Numbered from the stretch's first letter, positions 21,029 through 31,173 are shown. The stretch is DNA of 64,000 nt from Aquariibacter albus (GCF_014145335.1 NZ_JACIVI010000001.1:1488001-1552000), one strand, 5' to 3'. Notes: generated by a model not told the origin, from the letters alone. Numbers and translations are program-made.

Positions 21029-23680
21029 TCAGGGGCTGCTGCGGCGCAGGGTCTCGACGACCGGCCGGGCCAGCAGACCGCGCAGGCCCCAACGGCCGGC
21101 CAGCAGGGCCAGCAGGGCGCCGGCGGCAGCACCGGCGAGCGGCACCCAGAGCGGCGCCGTCCAGCGGAACTCGAAAGCGTAGTGCGCCAGCGCCGCACCC
21201 AGGCCCATCGCCACGACCGAGGCCAGCGCGCCGGCCAGCGCGCCCAGGCCCAGCAGCTCGACCTGAAGCACCCGGGCCATCAGCCTGCGGCTGGCGCCCA
21301 GCGCGCGCATGACGGCGGCCTCGTGCAGGCGCTGCTCGCGGCTGGCGCGTATGGCGGCCAGCAGCACCAGCAGGCCGGCCGCCAGCGTGAAGGCGAACAG
21401 GAACTCGACCGCCCGCACGACCTGGTCGAGCACCCGCTGCACCTGGGCCAGGGTGGCCGACAGATCGACCACGGTCACATTGGGGAAGGCCTGGCTGAGC
21501 CGGCTGTCGAAGCCGGGGCCGGTCTGGCCCGGCGCGCGCGGCGGGGCCTGGAAGGCGGCGATCCAGGTCACCGGCAGCTCCGGCAGGGCGGCGCGCTCGA
21601 ACATCACGAAGAAGTTCACCCGCATCGAGGCCCAGTCGACCTGGCGCAGGCTGCCGATCACGCCCTCCTGCGCCTGGCCGGCGATGTCGAAGCGCAGGCG
21701 GTCGCCGAGCTTCAGGCCCAGCGCCTGGGCCAGGCCCTCCTCGACGCTGAGCGCCGGCAGGGCCTCGGCCTGCTGCGCTGCAGCGGCATCCCAGCGGCCG
21801 GCCAGCAGGCGGTTGTGGGCCGGGGCCTCGGCGGCATGGCTGAGGTTGAACTCGCGCTCGACCAGGCGGTTGGCGCGCTCGGTGGCGAACTGGCCGGCGC
21901 GCACCGGCTGGCCGTTGATCGCGCTGAGCCGGCCACGGATCATGGGATACCAGTCGTAGCGCTCGACGCCGGCCTCGGCCAGGTGGGCGCGGAAGGCCTG
22001 GGCCTGGTCGGGCTGGATGTTGATGACGAAACGGTTGGGCGCATCGGGCGGCGTGGCCTCGCGCCAGCTGGCGATCAGGTCGGTGCGCAGCAGCACCAGC
22101 AGCACCAGGGCCAGCAGGCCGACCGACAGCGCCGCAAGCTGCACCATGCCCTGCACCGGCCGCGCCGCGAGCTGGCGGGTGGCCAGGCGCAGCGCGCGCG
22201 GCAGGCGCAGGGCCGCGCCACCGGCCGGCACCACCCGGCGCAGCAAGGCCATCACGCCGCCGCCGGCGGCCGCGAAGAGCAGCAGGGCCAGCGCGAAGCC
22301 GCCGACGACGATGGCCCCCAGCTGCGGCGTGGCCGCCGTGGCCCACAGCATGGCGCCGAAGCCGGCCAGGCCGGCCAGGGCCGTGAGCAGGGAGACGGCG
22401 CGCGGCCGGCCCAGCTCGCGGCGGATCACCCGCAGTGCCGGCACCTGGGCGAGTTGCAGCACCGGCGGCAGGCCGAAGCCGATCAGCAGGCTCATGCCCA
22501 CGCCCAGGCCGAGCAGGGCCGGCGCCGGGCCGGGCGGCGGCAGCTCGGCGCCGACGAGGCGGCCCAGCAGCCAGACAAAGACCTGGTGTAGCGCCAGGCC
22601 GATCAGCAGGCCGAGGGCGCTGGCCGCCAGGCCGGCCACGCCGAAGCCCAGGGCGTAGGCCCCGGCGATGCGGCGCTGGGACTGGCCGAGCACGCGCAGC
22701 ATGGCGCTCTCGTCCAGGTGACGGTCGGCGTAGTGGCGCGCGGCGATCGCCACCGCCACCGCAGCCAGCAGGGCCGCCAGCAGGGCCACCAGGCGCAGGA
22801 AGGTGGCGGCGCGGTCCAGGGTCTGCGCCATCTCCGGCCGGCCGGCTTCCAGGGTTTCCAGCCGCAGGCCCCGCCAACCTTCCTGTGTGATGCGCCGCCG
22901 GGTCTCGTCCAGATAGCGCGTCACGGCCGCGGCCTCGCCGCCCGCCGGCAGGGCCACGGCCAGGCGGTGGCTGACGCGGCTGGCGGGCTGCACCAGGCCG
23001 GTGGCGGCCAGGTCGTCGAGGTTCAGCATCACCCGCGGCGCAAAGCTGAGGAAGCCGGCGCCACGGTCGGGCTCGATGCGCAGCACGGCGTCGATGCGCA
23101 GGTCCGCATCGCCCAGGCCCAGGTGCTCGCCGACCTGGAGCTGCAGGGCGTCGAGCAGGGCCGCATCGACCCAGACCGCCCCGCGCGGCGGCGCCGCCCG
23201 CAGGCTGCGCGTGCCGGCGGTGTCGGCCTCGGGGCTGTCGGCCAGTTGCAGCGCACCGCGCAGCGGATAGGCCGCATCGACGGCCTTGACGGCGACCAGC
23301 CGGCTGGCGCCGCCGCGCGCCTCGGGCGCGCGGGCCATGCTGGGGAAGCCGACGCTGGTCGAGGTCCTGAGGCCCAGGGCGCGGGCGCGCTCGGCCAGCA
23401 CCGGGGGCAGGGGCTGGTCGGCCACCAGCACCGCATCGCCACCGAGCAGGGCCTGGGCGTCGCGGCTGAGGCCGGATTGCAGGCGCTCGGCGAAGAAGCC
23501 GACGGCGCTGAGCGCGGCCACGGCGAGGGCCACGGCCATCAGCAGCAGGCTGAGTTCGCCGCCACGCAGATCCCGCCAGGCCTGACGGGCCGCCAGGCGC
23601 AGCAGGCTGGGCGGCCGCCAGCCCACGGGGGGCGGCAGGGACGACGGGGCGGGCACAGGGGGGGGCGGGGTCTCGACCAT
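21029..23680 (-). CDS. YbbP-like FtsX-family ABC transporter permease
   Basis: An 883-residue membrane protein with the layout of YbbP/MacB-type permeases. There is an N-terminal TM after 'AARQAWRDLRGGELSLLLMA', then a large periplasmic domain (~70-270). A bundle of TMs follows with FtsX repeats ('RLVALLAALLAAVAVAIAAR', 'ESAMLRVLGQSQRRI'), then a second periplasmic domain (~500-730) and a final TM set ('AAVMRALGASRRLMARVL'). The partner ATPase (YbbA type) is not adjacent, so its transport cycle depends on a gene elsewhere. In many bacteria this pair sits with the esterase TesA, also absent here. Substrate unknown; a lipoprotein or lipid role is only a family guess. Confidence 0.85.
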   Translation of the reverse strand: MVETPPPPVPAPSSLPPPVGWRPPSLLRLAARQAWRDLRGGELSLLLMAVALAVAALSAVGFFAERLQSGLSRDAQALLGGDAVLVADQPLPPVLAERARALGLRTSTSVGFPSMARAPEARGGASRLVAVKAVDAAYPLRGALQLADSPEADTAGTRSLRAAPPRGAVWVDAALLDALQLQVGEHLGLGDADLRIDAVLRIEPDRGAGFLSFAPRVMLNLDDLAATGLVQPASRVSHRLAVALPAGGEAAAVTRYLDETRRRITQEGWRGLRLETLEAGRPEMAQTLDRAATFLRLVALLAALLAAVAVAIAARHYADRHLDESAMLRVLGQSQRRIAGAYALGFGVAGLAASALGLLIGLALHQVFVWLLGRLVGAELPPPGPAPALLGLGVGMSLLIGFGLPPVLQLAQVPALRVIRRELGRPRAVSLLTALAGLAGFGAMLWATAATPQLGAIVVGGFALALLLFAAAGGGVMALLRRVVPAGGAALRLPRALRLATRQLAARPVQGMVQLAALSVGLLALVLLVLLRTDLIASWREATPPDAPNRFVINIQPDQAQAFRAHLAEAGVERYDWYPMIRGRLSAINGQPVRAGQFATERANRLVEREFNLSHAAEAPAHNRLLAGRWDAAAAQQAEALPALSVEEGLAQALGLKLGDRLRFDIAGQAQEGVIGSLRQVDWASMRVNFFVMFERAALPELPVTWIAAFQAPPRAPGQTGPGFDSRLSQAFPNVTVVDLSATLAQVQRVLDQVVRAVEFLFAFTLAAGLLVLLAAIRASREQRLHEAAVMRALGASRRLMARVLQVELLGLGALAGALASVVAMGLGAALAHYAFEFRWTAPLWVPLAGAAAGALLALLAGRWGLRGLLARPVVETLRRSSP

Positions 23681-23834
23681 CCCGCGACCCTAGCCGATCC
23701 CCCGGGTGCGGCGAACTCGCCGGGCTTTGCCGACCCCGGGGGAGCCGGCGGGCGGCACCGGACGCGGGCATCGCTGAACGGCGCGCTCAAAGGCCTTGAA
23801 CGACGCAGGGCCCGGGCGGCGGTCCAATCGGCCG

Positions 23835-24686
23835 ATGGATGCCGCCCCCCTGCCCTTCCCCGCCCTCTTCGTCTCCCATGGCTCGCCGATGCTCGCGCTG
23901 GAGCCCGGCCCGGCCGGTGCGTTCATGCGCCGCCTCGGCCCGACGCTGGAAGCCCGCTTCGGCCGGCCGCGCGCGATCCTGGCGCTGTCGCCGCACAGCA
24001 GCACGCGCGAGCCCACCCTGCTGACCGCGACGCGGCACCCGGCCGTCCACGATTTCAGCGGTTTCCCCGAAGCCCTCTACCGCCTGCGCTACGAGCCTGC
24101 GGGGGCGCCGGAGCTCGCGGAGACGCTGGCGACGGCCCTCGCCGCGCAGGGCCTGCAGGTCGCACGGCGCGAGGCTGGCGGGCTGGACCACGGCGTGTGG
24201 AGCGTGCTGCGCTTCGCATGGCCCGAGGCCGACCGGCCGGTGCTGCCGCTGACCCTGCCGGCCGAGGCCACACCCGCCACGCTGCAGGCCCTGGGCGCCG
24301 CACTGGCCCCGGCCCTGGCCGAACACGGCGTGCTGCTGCTGGCCAGCGGCAGCCTGACGCACAACCTGCGCCTGCTCTTCGGGCCGCAGGGCTGGCTGCC
24401 GCAGGACGCGCCGGAGCAGGCCGGCACCCGCGCCTTCCGCGACTGGGTGCAGGCGCGCGTCGCCGCGGGGGATGAGGCCGGGCTGCGGGACTACCGGCGG
24501 CTCGCCCCCGCCGCCCGCGAGCAGCATCCGACCGACGAGCACTGGCTGCCCTTCTACCTGGCGATGGGCGCCGGCGGCCTGCAGGACGCGGCCCGCCTGC
24601 ACGCCGGCGTGGACCATGGCGCACTGGCAATGGACAGCTATGCCTTCGGCCCCGGCGCGGCGGCGCTGGCCGCGGCCCTGCACTGA
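23835..24686 (+). CDS. 4,5-DOPA-type extradiol dioxygenase (YgiD/LigB family)
   Basis: A 283-residue zinc-dependent class III extradiol ring-cleavage family member. The metal-ligand histidines are H15 in 'ALFVSHGSPM', H54 in 'LALSPHSS', and His in 'GGLDHGVWSVL' and 'AGVDHGALAMDSYAFGP'. Length matches YgiD (~260-280). The natural substrate in bacteria is unclear; DOPA cleavage is known for homologues. Start at the ATG giving 'MDAAPLPFPALF', as family proteins begin just before the 'HGSP' motif. It is divergent from the permease and otherwise isolated. Confidence 0.88.
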   Translation: MDAAPLPFPALFVSHGSPMLALEPGPAGAFMRRLGPTLEARFGRPRAILALSPHSSTREPTLLTATRHPAVHDFSGFPEALYRLRYEPAGAPELAETLATALAAQGLQVARREAGGLDHGVWSVLRFAWPEADRPVLPLTLPAEATPATLQALGAALAPALAEHGVLLLASGSLTHNLRLLFGPQGWLPQDAPEQAGTRAFRDWVQARVAAGDEAGLRDYRRLAPAAREQHPTDEHWLPFYLAMGAGGLQDAARLHAGVDHGALAMDSYAFGPGAAALAAALH

Positions 24687-24696
24687 ACCGGGGGGG

Positions 24697-24728
24697 AAAA
24701 ACGGCCCCGGCCGCGCTGCGGGCCGGGC
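24697..24728 (-). terminator. intrinsic terminator of the gpsA operon
   Basis: On the minus strand the gpsA stop is followed by GCCCGGCC, a short loop, GGCCGGGGC and then TTTTT. The stem is 8 bp with one bulge. Confidence 0.7.
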
Positions 24729-24731
24729 GAC

Positions 24732-25775
24732 TCAGTGCTCGGCGCGGGCCTCGCGGCGCATCAGCGCGCGCACGGCTTCGGCCGGGTCGAGCCGGCCTTC
24801 GAGCACCTCGACCACGGCGGTGGTGATCGGCATCTCCACGCCCAGCGCGCGGGCGCGGGCCAGCACGGTCGGCGCGGTCGGCACGCCTTCGGCGACATGG
24901 CCGAGCGCGGCCACCGCCTCGGCCAGGCTGCGGCCGGCCGCGAGTTCCAGGCCGACGCGGCGGTTGCGCGAGAGCGCGCCGGTCGCCGTCAGCACCAGGT
25001 CGCCGAGGCCCGACAGGCCCATGAAGGTTTCCTGCCGTGCGCCCAGGGCCAGGCCCAGGCGGCTCATCTCGGCCAGGCCGCGGGTGATCAGCGCGGCGCG
25101 GGCGTTCAGGCCCAGACCGGGCTCGCCACCGTCCCGCGCCGGCAGGCCGTCGGCAATGCCGGTGGCGATGGCCAGGACGTTCTTGACCGCGCCGCCGACC
25201 TCGACCCCGACCGGGTCGTCCGAGGTGTAGACGCGCAGCGCGCCGCCATGGCAGGCCGCGACGGCCTGCTGCGGCAGCCAGGGGTCGCGGCTGGCGGCGA
25301 CCAGGGCGGTCGGCTGGCCGCGCGCCACCTCCTGCGCGAAGCTGGGGCCGGAGAGCACGCCACTGCGCAGGCCGGGGGCCAGCTCGGCGGCGATCTCGTG
25401 GCCGAGGCGGCCGCTGCCCGCCTCGAAGCCCTTGCAGAGCCAGAGCAGGCCCACGCCCTCGGGCAGACCGGCCGCCGCGCCATGGGCCAGCAGGCCACGC
25501 AGGCCCGCCATGGGGCTGGCGACGATCAGCAGCGCGCCTTCGGGGTCGGAGGCGCCGGCGCGGGCATGGTCGATGGCGGCGTCGAGATCGACCGCGATCT
25601 GCAGACCGGCCGGCAAGGCCACGCCGGGCAGGTAGCGGGCGTTCTCGCGCTGCTCGCGCAGCGCGGCGGCCTGGGCCGGATCGCGCGCCCAGAGCTGCAC
25701 GGCATGGCCGACCCGGGCCATGCCCAGGGCCAGGGCCGTGCCCCAGGCCCCGGCGCCGAGGACGCTGATCCGCAT
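24732..25775 (-). CDS. gpsA: glycerol-3-phosphate dehydrogenase [NAD(P)+]
   Basis: A 347-residue cytoplasmic enzyme reducing dihydroxyacetone phosphate to sn-glycerol-3-phosphate for phospholipid synthesis. The Rossmann motif '[12 protein letters not shown]' is at the N-terminus, the catalytic Lys lies in '[14 protein letters not shown]', and the family motif '[20 protein letters not shown]' is present. ATG at 25775 follows an in-frame GTG by one codon; the ATG is preferred. It is the last gene of the run rhodanese-grxC-secB-gpsA. Confidence 0.97.
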   Translation of the reverse strand: MRISVLGAGAWGTALALGMARVGHAVQLWARDPAQAAALREQRENARYLPGVALPAGLQIAVDLDAAIDHARAGASDPEGALLIVASPMAGLRGLLAHGAAAGLPEGVGLLWLCKGFEAGSGRLGHEIAAELAPGLRSGVLSGPSFAQEVARGQPTALVAASRDPWLPQQAVAACHGGALRVYTSDDPVGVEVGGAVKNVLAIATGIADGLPARDGGEPGLGLNARAALITRGLAEMSRLGLALGARQETFMGLSGLGDLVLTATGALSRNRRVGLELAAGRSLAEAVAALGHVAEGVPTAPTVLARARALGVEMPITTAVVEVLEGRLDPAEAVRALMRREARAEH

Positions 25776-25815
25776 CACGCCGCGGGTCCGGAGCGCCGCC
25801 TGTGCCCGGCCTGGA

Positions 25816-26286
25816 TCAGGCCTGACCCAGGGTCTGGCCGGCGAGCTGCTCCAGCTCGGCCTGCTGCTGGGCGTCGAACATGGCCTGGAAGTTGACCTCG
25901 GTCAGGTGCACCGGCGGGAAGCCGGCACGGGTGATCAGGTCGGCCACGTTGGCGCGCAGGTAGGGGTAGAGCATGCCCGGGCAGGCGATGCCCAGGATGG
26001 GGCGCATCTGCTCCTGCGGCACGTTGCGGATCTCGAAGATGCCGGCCTGCTTGGCTTCCACCAGGAACAGGGTGCGGTCGGCGATCTTGGTCTGCACGGT
26101 GGCGGTGACCGCCACCTCGTAGACGCCGTCGGCCACGGTCTCGGCGCCGACGCCCAGGTTGATCTCGATCTGCGGCTGGGCCTGCTCGAGCAGGATGCGC
26201 GGCGAGTTCGGCTGTTCGAGCGAAACGTCCTTCAGATAGACGCGCTGGATCTGGAAGACGGGATCGGCTTGCTGTTCGTCGGCCAT
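25816..26286 (-). CDS. secB: protein-export chaperone SecB
   Basis: A 156-residue tetrameric chaperone that keeps preproteins unfolded and passes them to SecA. The conserved '[16 protein letters not shown]', 'YEVAVTATV' and '[19 protein letters not shown]' segments are present. Start at '[14 protein letters not shown]'; a longer frame upstream reads as Arg/Pro-rich noise. It lies between grxC and gpsA, a common beta/gammaproteobacterial order. Confidence 0.97.
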   Translation of the reverse strand: MADEQQADPVFQIQRVYLKDVSLEQPNSPRILLEQAQPQIEINLGVGAETVADGVYEVAVTATVQTKIADRTLFLVEAKQAGIFEIRNVPQEQMRPILGIACPGMLYPYLRANVADLITRAGFPPVHLTEVNFQAMFDAQQQAELEQLAGQTLGQA

Positions 26287-26431
26287 GGGGGGCTTTCGGT
26301 GGGATCGGGGGAAGCGCGGCCGCGCACAGCGCGCGGCCCGGCGAAGGCGTCGTGGCCCGGCGCCGCCCGGAAGGCGGCCCCGCACGAGGCGCGCGATTAT
26401 GGCCGCGTGGCCGCCTGGGGGCGGCCGGGGC

Positions 26432-26695
26432 TCAGGCGCCCTGGCCGAGCAGCGGCAGCAGGCCGCCGCGCTGGTCGAGCGCGATCAGGTCGTCGCAGCC
26501 GCCGACATGGGTGTCGCCGATGTAGATCTGCGGCACGGTGCGGCGACCGGTGCGGGCCATCATGGCCTCGCGGGCGGCCGGATCCAGGTCGATGCGGATC
26601 TCCTCGATCACCTGCACCCCGCGCTGCTTCAGCAGCGCCTTGGCGCGCTGGCAGTAGGGGCAGACCTGGGTCGTGTACATCTGGACGGGGGCCAT
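26432..26695 (-). CDS. grxC: glutaredoxin 3
   Basis: An 87-residue glutathione-dependent disulfide reductase. The dithiol active site CPYC is at residues 12-15, the 'TVPQIYIG' cis-Pro loop follows, and '[15 protein letters not shown]' provides the glutathione-binding GG-x-D. Start 'MAPVQMYTT' fits the family. Preceded by the rhodanese gene, followed by secB. Confidence 0.95.
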   Translation of the reverse strand: MAPVQMYTTQVCPYCQRAKALLKQRGVQVIEEIRIDLDPAAREAMMARTGRRTVPQIYIGDTHVGGCDDLIALDQRGGLLPLLGQGA

Positions 26696-26741
26696 CGCGA
26701 TCTCGCTGGGTGGGGGCTGGACAGAAGGGGCGGGGCCGGAC

Positions 26742-27197
26742 TCAGGCCGACTTGCGCTTGCCCGGGGCGGCCGCCTCGGTCTCGCTGGCGCCCCGCTCGG
26801 TCGGCAGCTGGGCCTCGCGCCAGCCCGCGGTGCCACCGGCCACGGCGACCACGCGGGCATGGCCGGCCTTCTTGAGCAGATCGACCGCGCGGCGCGCACG
26901 GGCGCCGCTCGGGCAGATCAGCACCACCGGGCGGTTCTTGTCGCTCGGCAGCAGACGCGAGCCCTCGAGCTGGCCGAAGGGCAGGGCGCGGGCCGGCGTG
27001 GCATGGCCTTCGGCGTATTCGGCCGGCTCGCCGACGTCGAACATCACCGCCTTCTCGCGGTTCAGCAGGGTCACGGCCTCGGCCGGGCTGACGCTGGCGC
27101 CGCCGCCGGACGCCCCGCGCAGCTGCTGGGCGACGAGCAGGCCACCCGAGGTGGCGGCGATCAGCACAAGGATCCAGTTCTCGATCAGGAAGTCCAC
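26742..27197 (-). CDS. membrane-anchored rhodanese-like protein
   Basis: A 151-residue protein with an N-terminal membrane anchor (residues ~7-24) and one rhodanese domain (~38-130). The active-site Cys is C95 in '[12 protein letters not shown]', with a six-residue active loop typical of sulfurtransferases that handle sulfane sulfur. A Lys-rich C-terminus follows. It is the first gene of the operon running to gpsA and diverges from gpmA. The same neighbour order is widespread in Burkholderiales; the physiological acceptor is unknown. Confidence 0.88.
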   Translation of the reverse strand: MDFLIENWILVLIAATSGGLLVAQQLRGASGGGASVSPAEAVTLLNREKAVMFDVGEPAEYAEGHATPARALPFGQLEGSRLLPSDKNRPVVLICPSGARARRAVDLLKKAGHARVVAVAGGTAGWREAQLPTERGASETEAAAPGKRKSA

Positions 27198-27241
27198 GGT
27201 GTCTTGTCCCCGAAAGCCGGGTGGGGCCCCGGCAAAGTCAT

Positions 27242-27253
27242 GATTCTAGAATC
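27242..27253. promoter_or_regulatory. palindromic bidirectional -10 element between rhodanese and gpmA
   Basis: GATTCTAGAATC is a perfect 12-base palindrome, so TAGAAT can be read on both strands. On the plus strand it lies about 43 bases before gpmA; on the minus strand about 45 bases before the rhodanese gene. No good -35 is visible on either side. Confidence 0.4.
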
Positions 27254-27295
27254 CCGGGTAATTACGGATCCCCCGACCTCCCCCAACCCCACCCC

Positions 27296-28039
27296 ATGCA
27301 CAAGCTTGTTCTGATCCGCCACGGTGAATCGTCGTGGAACCTGGAGAACCGATTCACCGGCTGGACCGACGTGCCGCTGACGCCGACCGGCGTCGCCCAG
27401 GCCCGCGCCGCCGGCAACATGCTGCGCGAGGCCGGCTACAGCTTCGACGTGGCCTACACCTCGGTGCTCAAGCGTGCGATCTGGACGCTCTGGCACTGCC
27501 TGGACGCGATGGACCGCACCTGGCTGCCGGTCGTGAAGGACTGGCGCCTGAACGAGCGCCACTACGGCGCGCTGCAGGGCCTGAACAAGGCCGACATGGC
27601 CCGCGAGTTCGGTGAACAGCAGGTGCTGCAATGGCGCCGCAGCTACGACGAGCCGCCGCCCGCGCTGACCCCGGAAGACCCGCGCGGCCAGCGCCAGGAC
27701 GCCCGCTACGCCGGTCTGGCGCCCGAGCAGATTCCGCTGACCGAATGCCTGAAGGACACCGTGGCCCGCGTGCTGCCGCTGTGGGAGGGCACGATCGGCC
27801 CGGCCATCCTGAGCGGCAAGCGCCTGGTCATCACCGCCCACGGCAACAGCATCCGCGCGCTGGTCAAGCACCTGGACGGCATCTCGGATGCCGACATCGT
27901 CAGCCTGAACATCCCCAACGGCACGCCGCTGGTCTACGAGCTCGACGAGTCGCTCAAGCCGATCCGCCGCTACTACCTGGGCGACGCACTGGCCGACGAA
28001 CGGGCCAAGGTCGAAGCCGGCCCGCACGGCCAGGACTGA
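27296..28039 (+). CDS. gpmA: 2,3-bisphosphoglycerate-dependent phosphoglycerate mutase
   Basis: A 247-residue glycolytic enzyme interconverting 3- and 2-phosphoglycerate. The phosphohistidine motif 'LIRHGES' (H9), '[11 protein letters not shown]', '[11 protein letters not shown]', '[14 protein letters not shown]' and the second His in '[15 protein letters not shown]' are all present. Start at '[10 protein letters not shown]'. It is transcribed alone and converges on plsC, separated by a long hairpin. Confidence 0.97.
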   Translation: MHKLVLIRHGESSWNLENRFTGWTDVPLTPTGVAQARAAGNMLREAGYSFDVAYTSVLKRAIWTLWHCLDAMDRTWLPVVKDWRLNERHYGALQGLNKADMAREFGEQQVLQWRRSYDEPPPALTPEDPRGQRQDARYAGLAPEQIPLTECLKDTVARVLPLWEGTIGPAILSGKRLVITAHGNSIRALVKHLDGISDADIVSLNIPNGTPLVYELDESLKPIRRYYLGDALADERAKVEAGPHGQD

Positions 28040-28049
28040 GACCCGGGCC

Positions 28050-28084
28050 GGCCTCGACGGGACGAGAGCGTCCCGGGAGAGGCC
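28050..28084. terminator. two-part hairpin between gpmA and plsC
   Basis: GGCCTC/GAGGCC and CGGGACG/CGTCCCG stack with a 2/3-base internal loop around AGAG. It is near-symmetrical and can serve both converging genes; no T run follows on either strand. Confidence 0.55.
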
Positions 28085-28099
28085 GCCCTTGCCGAGGGC

Positions 28100-28870
28100 T
28101 CAGTGGCCGGCGGCCGCCTCGGCCGGCAGGCCCAGGGCCTCGGCGATATCGGCGCGCAGGGTGTGCGCGAGTGCCCGCCGGTCGGCATGGCGGCTGCCCC
28201 GGGCGGGCAGCCACTGCACCCGCAGCGTCAGGCCGCGGGCCCGCACCACGGCCAGCACGCTGGCCACCAGGCTGATCTGGTCGATGTAGGGTGCGGCGCG
28301 GCTGATCGCCGACTCGGCATCCGAGTAGCGCAGGGCCAGCGGCTGCACCGGCACCTCGACGGCAATCGCCGCCTGCAGCATGTTGCCGTGGAAGGGCAGC
28401 AGGCTGCGGCCGTCCGAGGTCGTGCCCTCGGGGAAGACGGCCACCACGTCGCCGGCCTGCAGGGCCTCGGACACCTGGTGCACGACGCGCAGCGCATCGC
28501 GCCGGCTTTCGCGGCTGAGGTAGAGCGTGCCCGCCGCGTCGCTGAGATGCCGCAGCAGCGGCCAGCGCCGCACCTCGGCCTTGGATACGAAGCGCGCCTG
28601 CGGGCAGACGGCGTGGATGGCGGTGATGTCCAGCCAGGACACATGGTTGGCGACCAGCAGGGTGGCGCCTGGCCGGGGCTGGCCCTCGACGACCAGGCGC
28701 ATGCCCAGGGCCCGCAGCGCCGCCTGGGCCCAGGCCTGCACCTGACGGTGGCGAGCGGCGGGGCCCAGCCAGGGCAGGACCAGCGCCACCGTCAGCACGC
28801 CGCGCAGGATGTGCAGCAGCACGCGCAGCAGGCGCCAGGCGACGACGGGAGTGCGCAGCAACTGCTTCAC
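28100..28870 (-). CDS. plsC: 1-acyl-sn-glycerol-3-phosphate acyltransferase
   Basis: A 256-residue inner-membrane acyltransferase making phosphatidic acid. The catalytic H-x4-D motif is 'ANHVSWLD' (H76, D81), followed by 'FVSKAEVRRWPLL', 'GTLYLSRESRRDA' and the acceptor-binding 'VFPEGTTSDG'. An N-terminal TM (~13-37) is present. I chose the GTG at 28870, 14 bases past the upstream stop. An ATG at 28918 would overlap the preceding gene by 35 bases and add a Pro-rich leader. It is the last gene of the pyr cluster. Confidence 0.88.
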   Translation of the reverse strand: MKQLLRTPVVAWRLLRVLLHILRGVLTVALVLPWLGPAARHRQVQAWAQAALRALGMRLVVEGQPRPGATLLVANHVSWLDITAIHAVCPQARFVSKAEVRRWPLLRHLSDAAGTLYLSRESRRDALRVVHQVSEALQAGDVVAVFPEGTTSDGRSLLPFHGNMLQAAIAVEVPVQPLALRYSDAESAISRAAPYIDQISLVASVLAVVRARGLTLRVQWLPARGSRHADRRALAHTLRADIAEALGLPAEAAAGH

Positions 28871-28883
28871 GGGCAGGCCGGGC

Positions 28884-30203
28884 TCAGGCGGCTTCGGCCG
28901 CCAGCTCGTGGGCCACATGGCCCGCGACGATGGTCAGCCGCACACGCCCGGGCAGGCGCATGCCGGTGGTCTCGAAGGCGAAGGGCGTGTGCTTGCCCTG
29001 GCTGCGCAGGCTGCCCGGCTGCACCGTCCAGTCGGCCCCCGGGTCGAAGAGGCAGAGGTCGGCCACGCCGCCCTCGACGAGCCGGCCGGCCGAGCTGGCC
29101 AGCGAGCCCAGGGCCTCGCCCAGCACCCGCACCGGGCTGCTGGTGACGGTGGCCAGGGTCGCGGGCAGGGCCAGGCCCTGGTCGGTCCCCCACTTCAGGG
29201 CCAGGCTCAGCAGCAGCTCCAGGCCGGTGGCGCCGGGTTCGGCCTCGCCGAAGGGCAGGGTCTTGGCATCGCCCTCGACCGGGGTGTGGTCGCTGACCAG
29301 CGCATCGATCGTGCCGTCGGCCAGGGCGGCGCGCAGGGCCTCGCGGTCGCGGCCCTGGCGCAGCGGCGGGTTCAGGCGCATGGCCGGGTTGAAGTAGCCG
29401 ATGTCGACATCGCTGAGGTGCAGGGAGTTGATGCTGACGTCCGCCGTGACCGGCAGGCCCTCGGCCTTGGCCGCGCGCAGCAGGGCCACGCCGGCCGCGC
29501 TGGACAGGCGGCACAGGTGCAGGCGGGCGCCGGTCACGCGGATCAGCTCGAAGAGGGTGTGCAGGGCCACCGTCTCGGCACTGACCGGCACGCCGGACAG
29601 GCCAAGGCGGGTGGCCACCGCACCGCTGGCCGCCACGCCCTTGCCCAGCCAGGGGTCCTGCGGCCGCAGCCAGACGCTGTAGCCGAAGGTCGCGGCGTAC
29701 TGCAGCGCACGCTGGAGGACCTGGGTGTCGCGGATCGCCACCTCGGCCTGGCTGAAGCCGACGCAGCCGGCCTCGGTCAGCTCGGCCATCTCGGTCAGGG
29801 CCTCGCCGGCCAGGCCGCGGGTGAGCGCGCCCAGCGGGAAGAGCCGGCAGCGGCTGAGCTTGCGGGCGCGGAACTTGAGCATCTCGACCAGGCCGGGTTC
29901 GTCCAGCGTGGGGTCGGTGTCGGGCAGGCAGACCAGGCTGGTGACCCCGCCGGCGGCGGCCGCGGCCAGCTCGCTTTCCAGCATGCCCTCGTGTTCGTGG
30001 CCAGGCTCGCGCAGGCGCGCGGCCAGGTCGACCAGGCCGGGGGCGACGACGAGGCCGCGCGCATCGATCACGCGGTCGGCCTGGAAATCCGGGCGGACCG
30101 CGCCGATGGCCACGATGCGACCGGCGGCGATCGCGACATCGGCCGTCTCGTCGCGGCCGCTCGCCGGGTCGATCACCCGGCCGTTCTGGAGGAGGAGCTT
30201 CAT
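28884..30203 (-). CDS. inactive dihydroorotase homologue (PyrC'/PyrX), ATCase partner
   Basis: A 439-residue dihydroorotase-fold protein lacking the metal site. The strand that should read D-L-H-x-H-L-R-E-P-G is '[10 protein letters not shown]' (A61 and R63 in place of both His). The later '[11 protein letters not shown]' has Arg where active enzymes have His. The 'SDHTPV' Asp remains. It overlaps pyrB by 4 bases (ATGA). In pseudomonads and relatives such a pseudo-dihydroorotase is a structural subunit needed for aspartate transcarbamoylase assembly, and the same role is inferred here. A working dihydroorotase must be encoded elsewhere. Confidence 0.88.
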   Translation of the reverse strand: MKLLLQNGRVIDPASGRDETADVAIAAGRIVAIGAVRPDFQADRVIDARGLVVAPGLVDLAARLREPGHEHEGMLESELAAAAAGGVTSLVCLPDTDPTLDEPGLVEMLKFRARKLSRCRLFPLGALTRGLAGEALTEMAELTEAGCVGFSQAEVAIRDTQVLQRALQYAATFGYSVWLRPQDPWLGKGVAASGAVATRLGLSGVPVSAETVALHTLFELIRVTGARLHLCRLSSAAGVALLRAAKAEGLPVTADVSINSLHLSDVDIGYFNPAMRLNPPLRQGRDREALRAALADGTIDALVSDHTPVEGDAKTLPFGEAEPGATGLELLLSLALKWGTDQGLALPATLATVTSSPVRVLGEALGSLASSAGRLVEGGVADLCLFDPGADWTVQPGSLRSQGKHTPFAFETTGMRLPGRVRLTIVAGHVAHELAAEAA

Positions 30204-31162
30204 GCGAGGTTGCCTGCAATCGTCGACATGACGGCCATGCGCACGGCGATGCCGAAGGTGACCTGGGGCAGGATCACGCTCTGCGCCCCGTCGGCCACGG
30301 CGGAATCGATCTCGACCCCGCGGTTGATCGGCCCGGGGTGCATCACGATGGCATCGGGTGCGGCCAGGGCCAGCTTTTCCGGCGTCAGGCCGAAGTGCTT
30401 GAAGAACTCACCGGCGCTGGGCAGCATCGCGCCGCTCATGCGCTCGTTCTGCAGGCGCAGCATGATGATGACGTCGGCGTCCTTCACGCCCTCGGCCATG
30501 TCGTGGCAGACGCGCACGCCCATCTCGCGCAGGTCGCCGGGCACCAGGGTCTTGGGGCCGACGGCGCGGATCTCGGGCACACCCAGGGTGGCCAGGGCCA
30601 GGATGTCCGAACGTGCGACCCGGCTGTGCACGATGTCGCCGACGATGGCCACGCGCAGCTGCGTGAAGTCCTTCTTGTAGTGGCGGATGGTGTACATGTC
30701 GAGCAGGCCCTGCGTGGGGTGCGCATGGCGGCCGTCCCCGGCATTGATCACGTGCACGTGCGGCGCGCAGTGCTGGGCGATCAGGTAGGGCGCACCCGAT
30801 TCGCTGTGGCGCACGACGAACATGTCGGCATGCATCGCGCTCAGGTTGGCGATGGTGTCGAGCAGGCTCTCGCCCTTGGAGGCGCTGGAGCGGGCGATGT
30901 CCAGGTTCAGCACGTCGGCCGACAGGCGCTTGGCCGCGATCTCGAAGGTGGTGCGGGTGCGGGTGCTGTTCTCGAAGAAGAGGTTGAACACGCTCTTGCC
31001 GCGCAGCAGCGGCACCTTCTTGACCTCGCGGTCGTTGACGGCCAGGAAGGTCGCGGCGGTGTCGAGGATGCCGTGCAGCACGGCACGCGGCAGGCCCTCG
31101 ATGGACAGCAGGTGGATCAGCTCGCCGTGCGCGTTGAGCTGCGGATTGCGGCGGGAAAGCAT
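30200..31162 (-). CDS. pyrB: aspartate carbamoyltransferase catalytic subunit
   Basis: A 320-residue enzyme joining carbamoyl phosphate and aspartate, the first committed step of pyrimidine synthesis. The carbamoyl-phosphate motif '[12 protein letters not shown]' is at ~63-74. The other-subunit loop '[12 protein letters not shown]', '[11 protein letters not shown]', '[12 protein letters not shown]' and '[11 protein letters not shown]' are intact. Preceded by pyrR and followed by the degenerate dihydroorotase, giving the class A ATCase gene order. Confidence 0.97.
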   Translation of the reverse strand: MLSRRNPQLNAHGELIHLLSIEGLPRAVLHGILDTAATFLAVNDREVKKVPLLRGKSVFNLFFENSTRTRTTFEIAAKRLSADVLNLDIARSSASKGESLLDTIANLSAMHADMFVVRHSESGAPYLIAQHCAPHVHVINAGDGRHAHPTQGLLDMYTIRHYKKDFTQLRVAIVGDIVHSRVARSDILALATLGVPEIRAVGPKTLVPGDLREMGVRVCHDMAEGVKDADVIIMLRLQNERMSGAMLPSAGEFFKHFGLTPEKLALAAPDAIVMHPGPINRGVEIDSAVADGAQSVILPQVTFGIAVRMAVMSTIAGNLA

Positions 31163-31173
31163 CGGTCGTCGGC

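Noticed and set aside
20583-23771. A 1062-codon minus-strand frame over cheW and the permease
   Set aside because: It shares the strand but not the frame of the permease. The permease frame has membrane segments and a proper start; this one is Arg/Pro-rich throughout.
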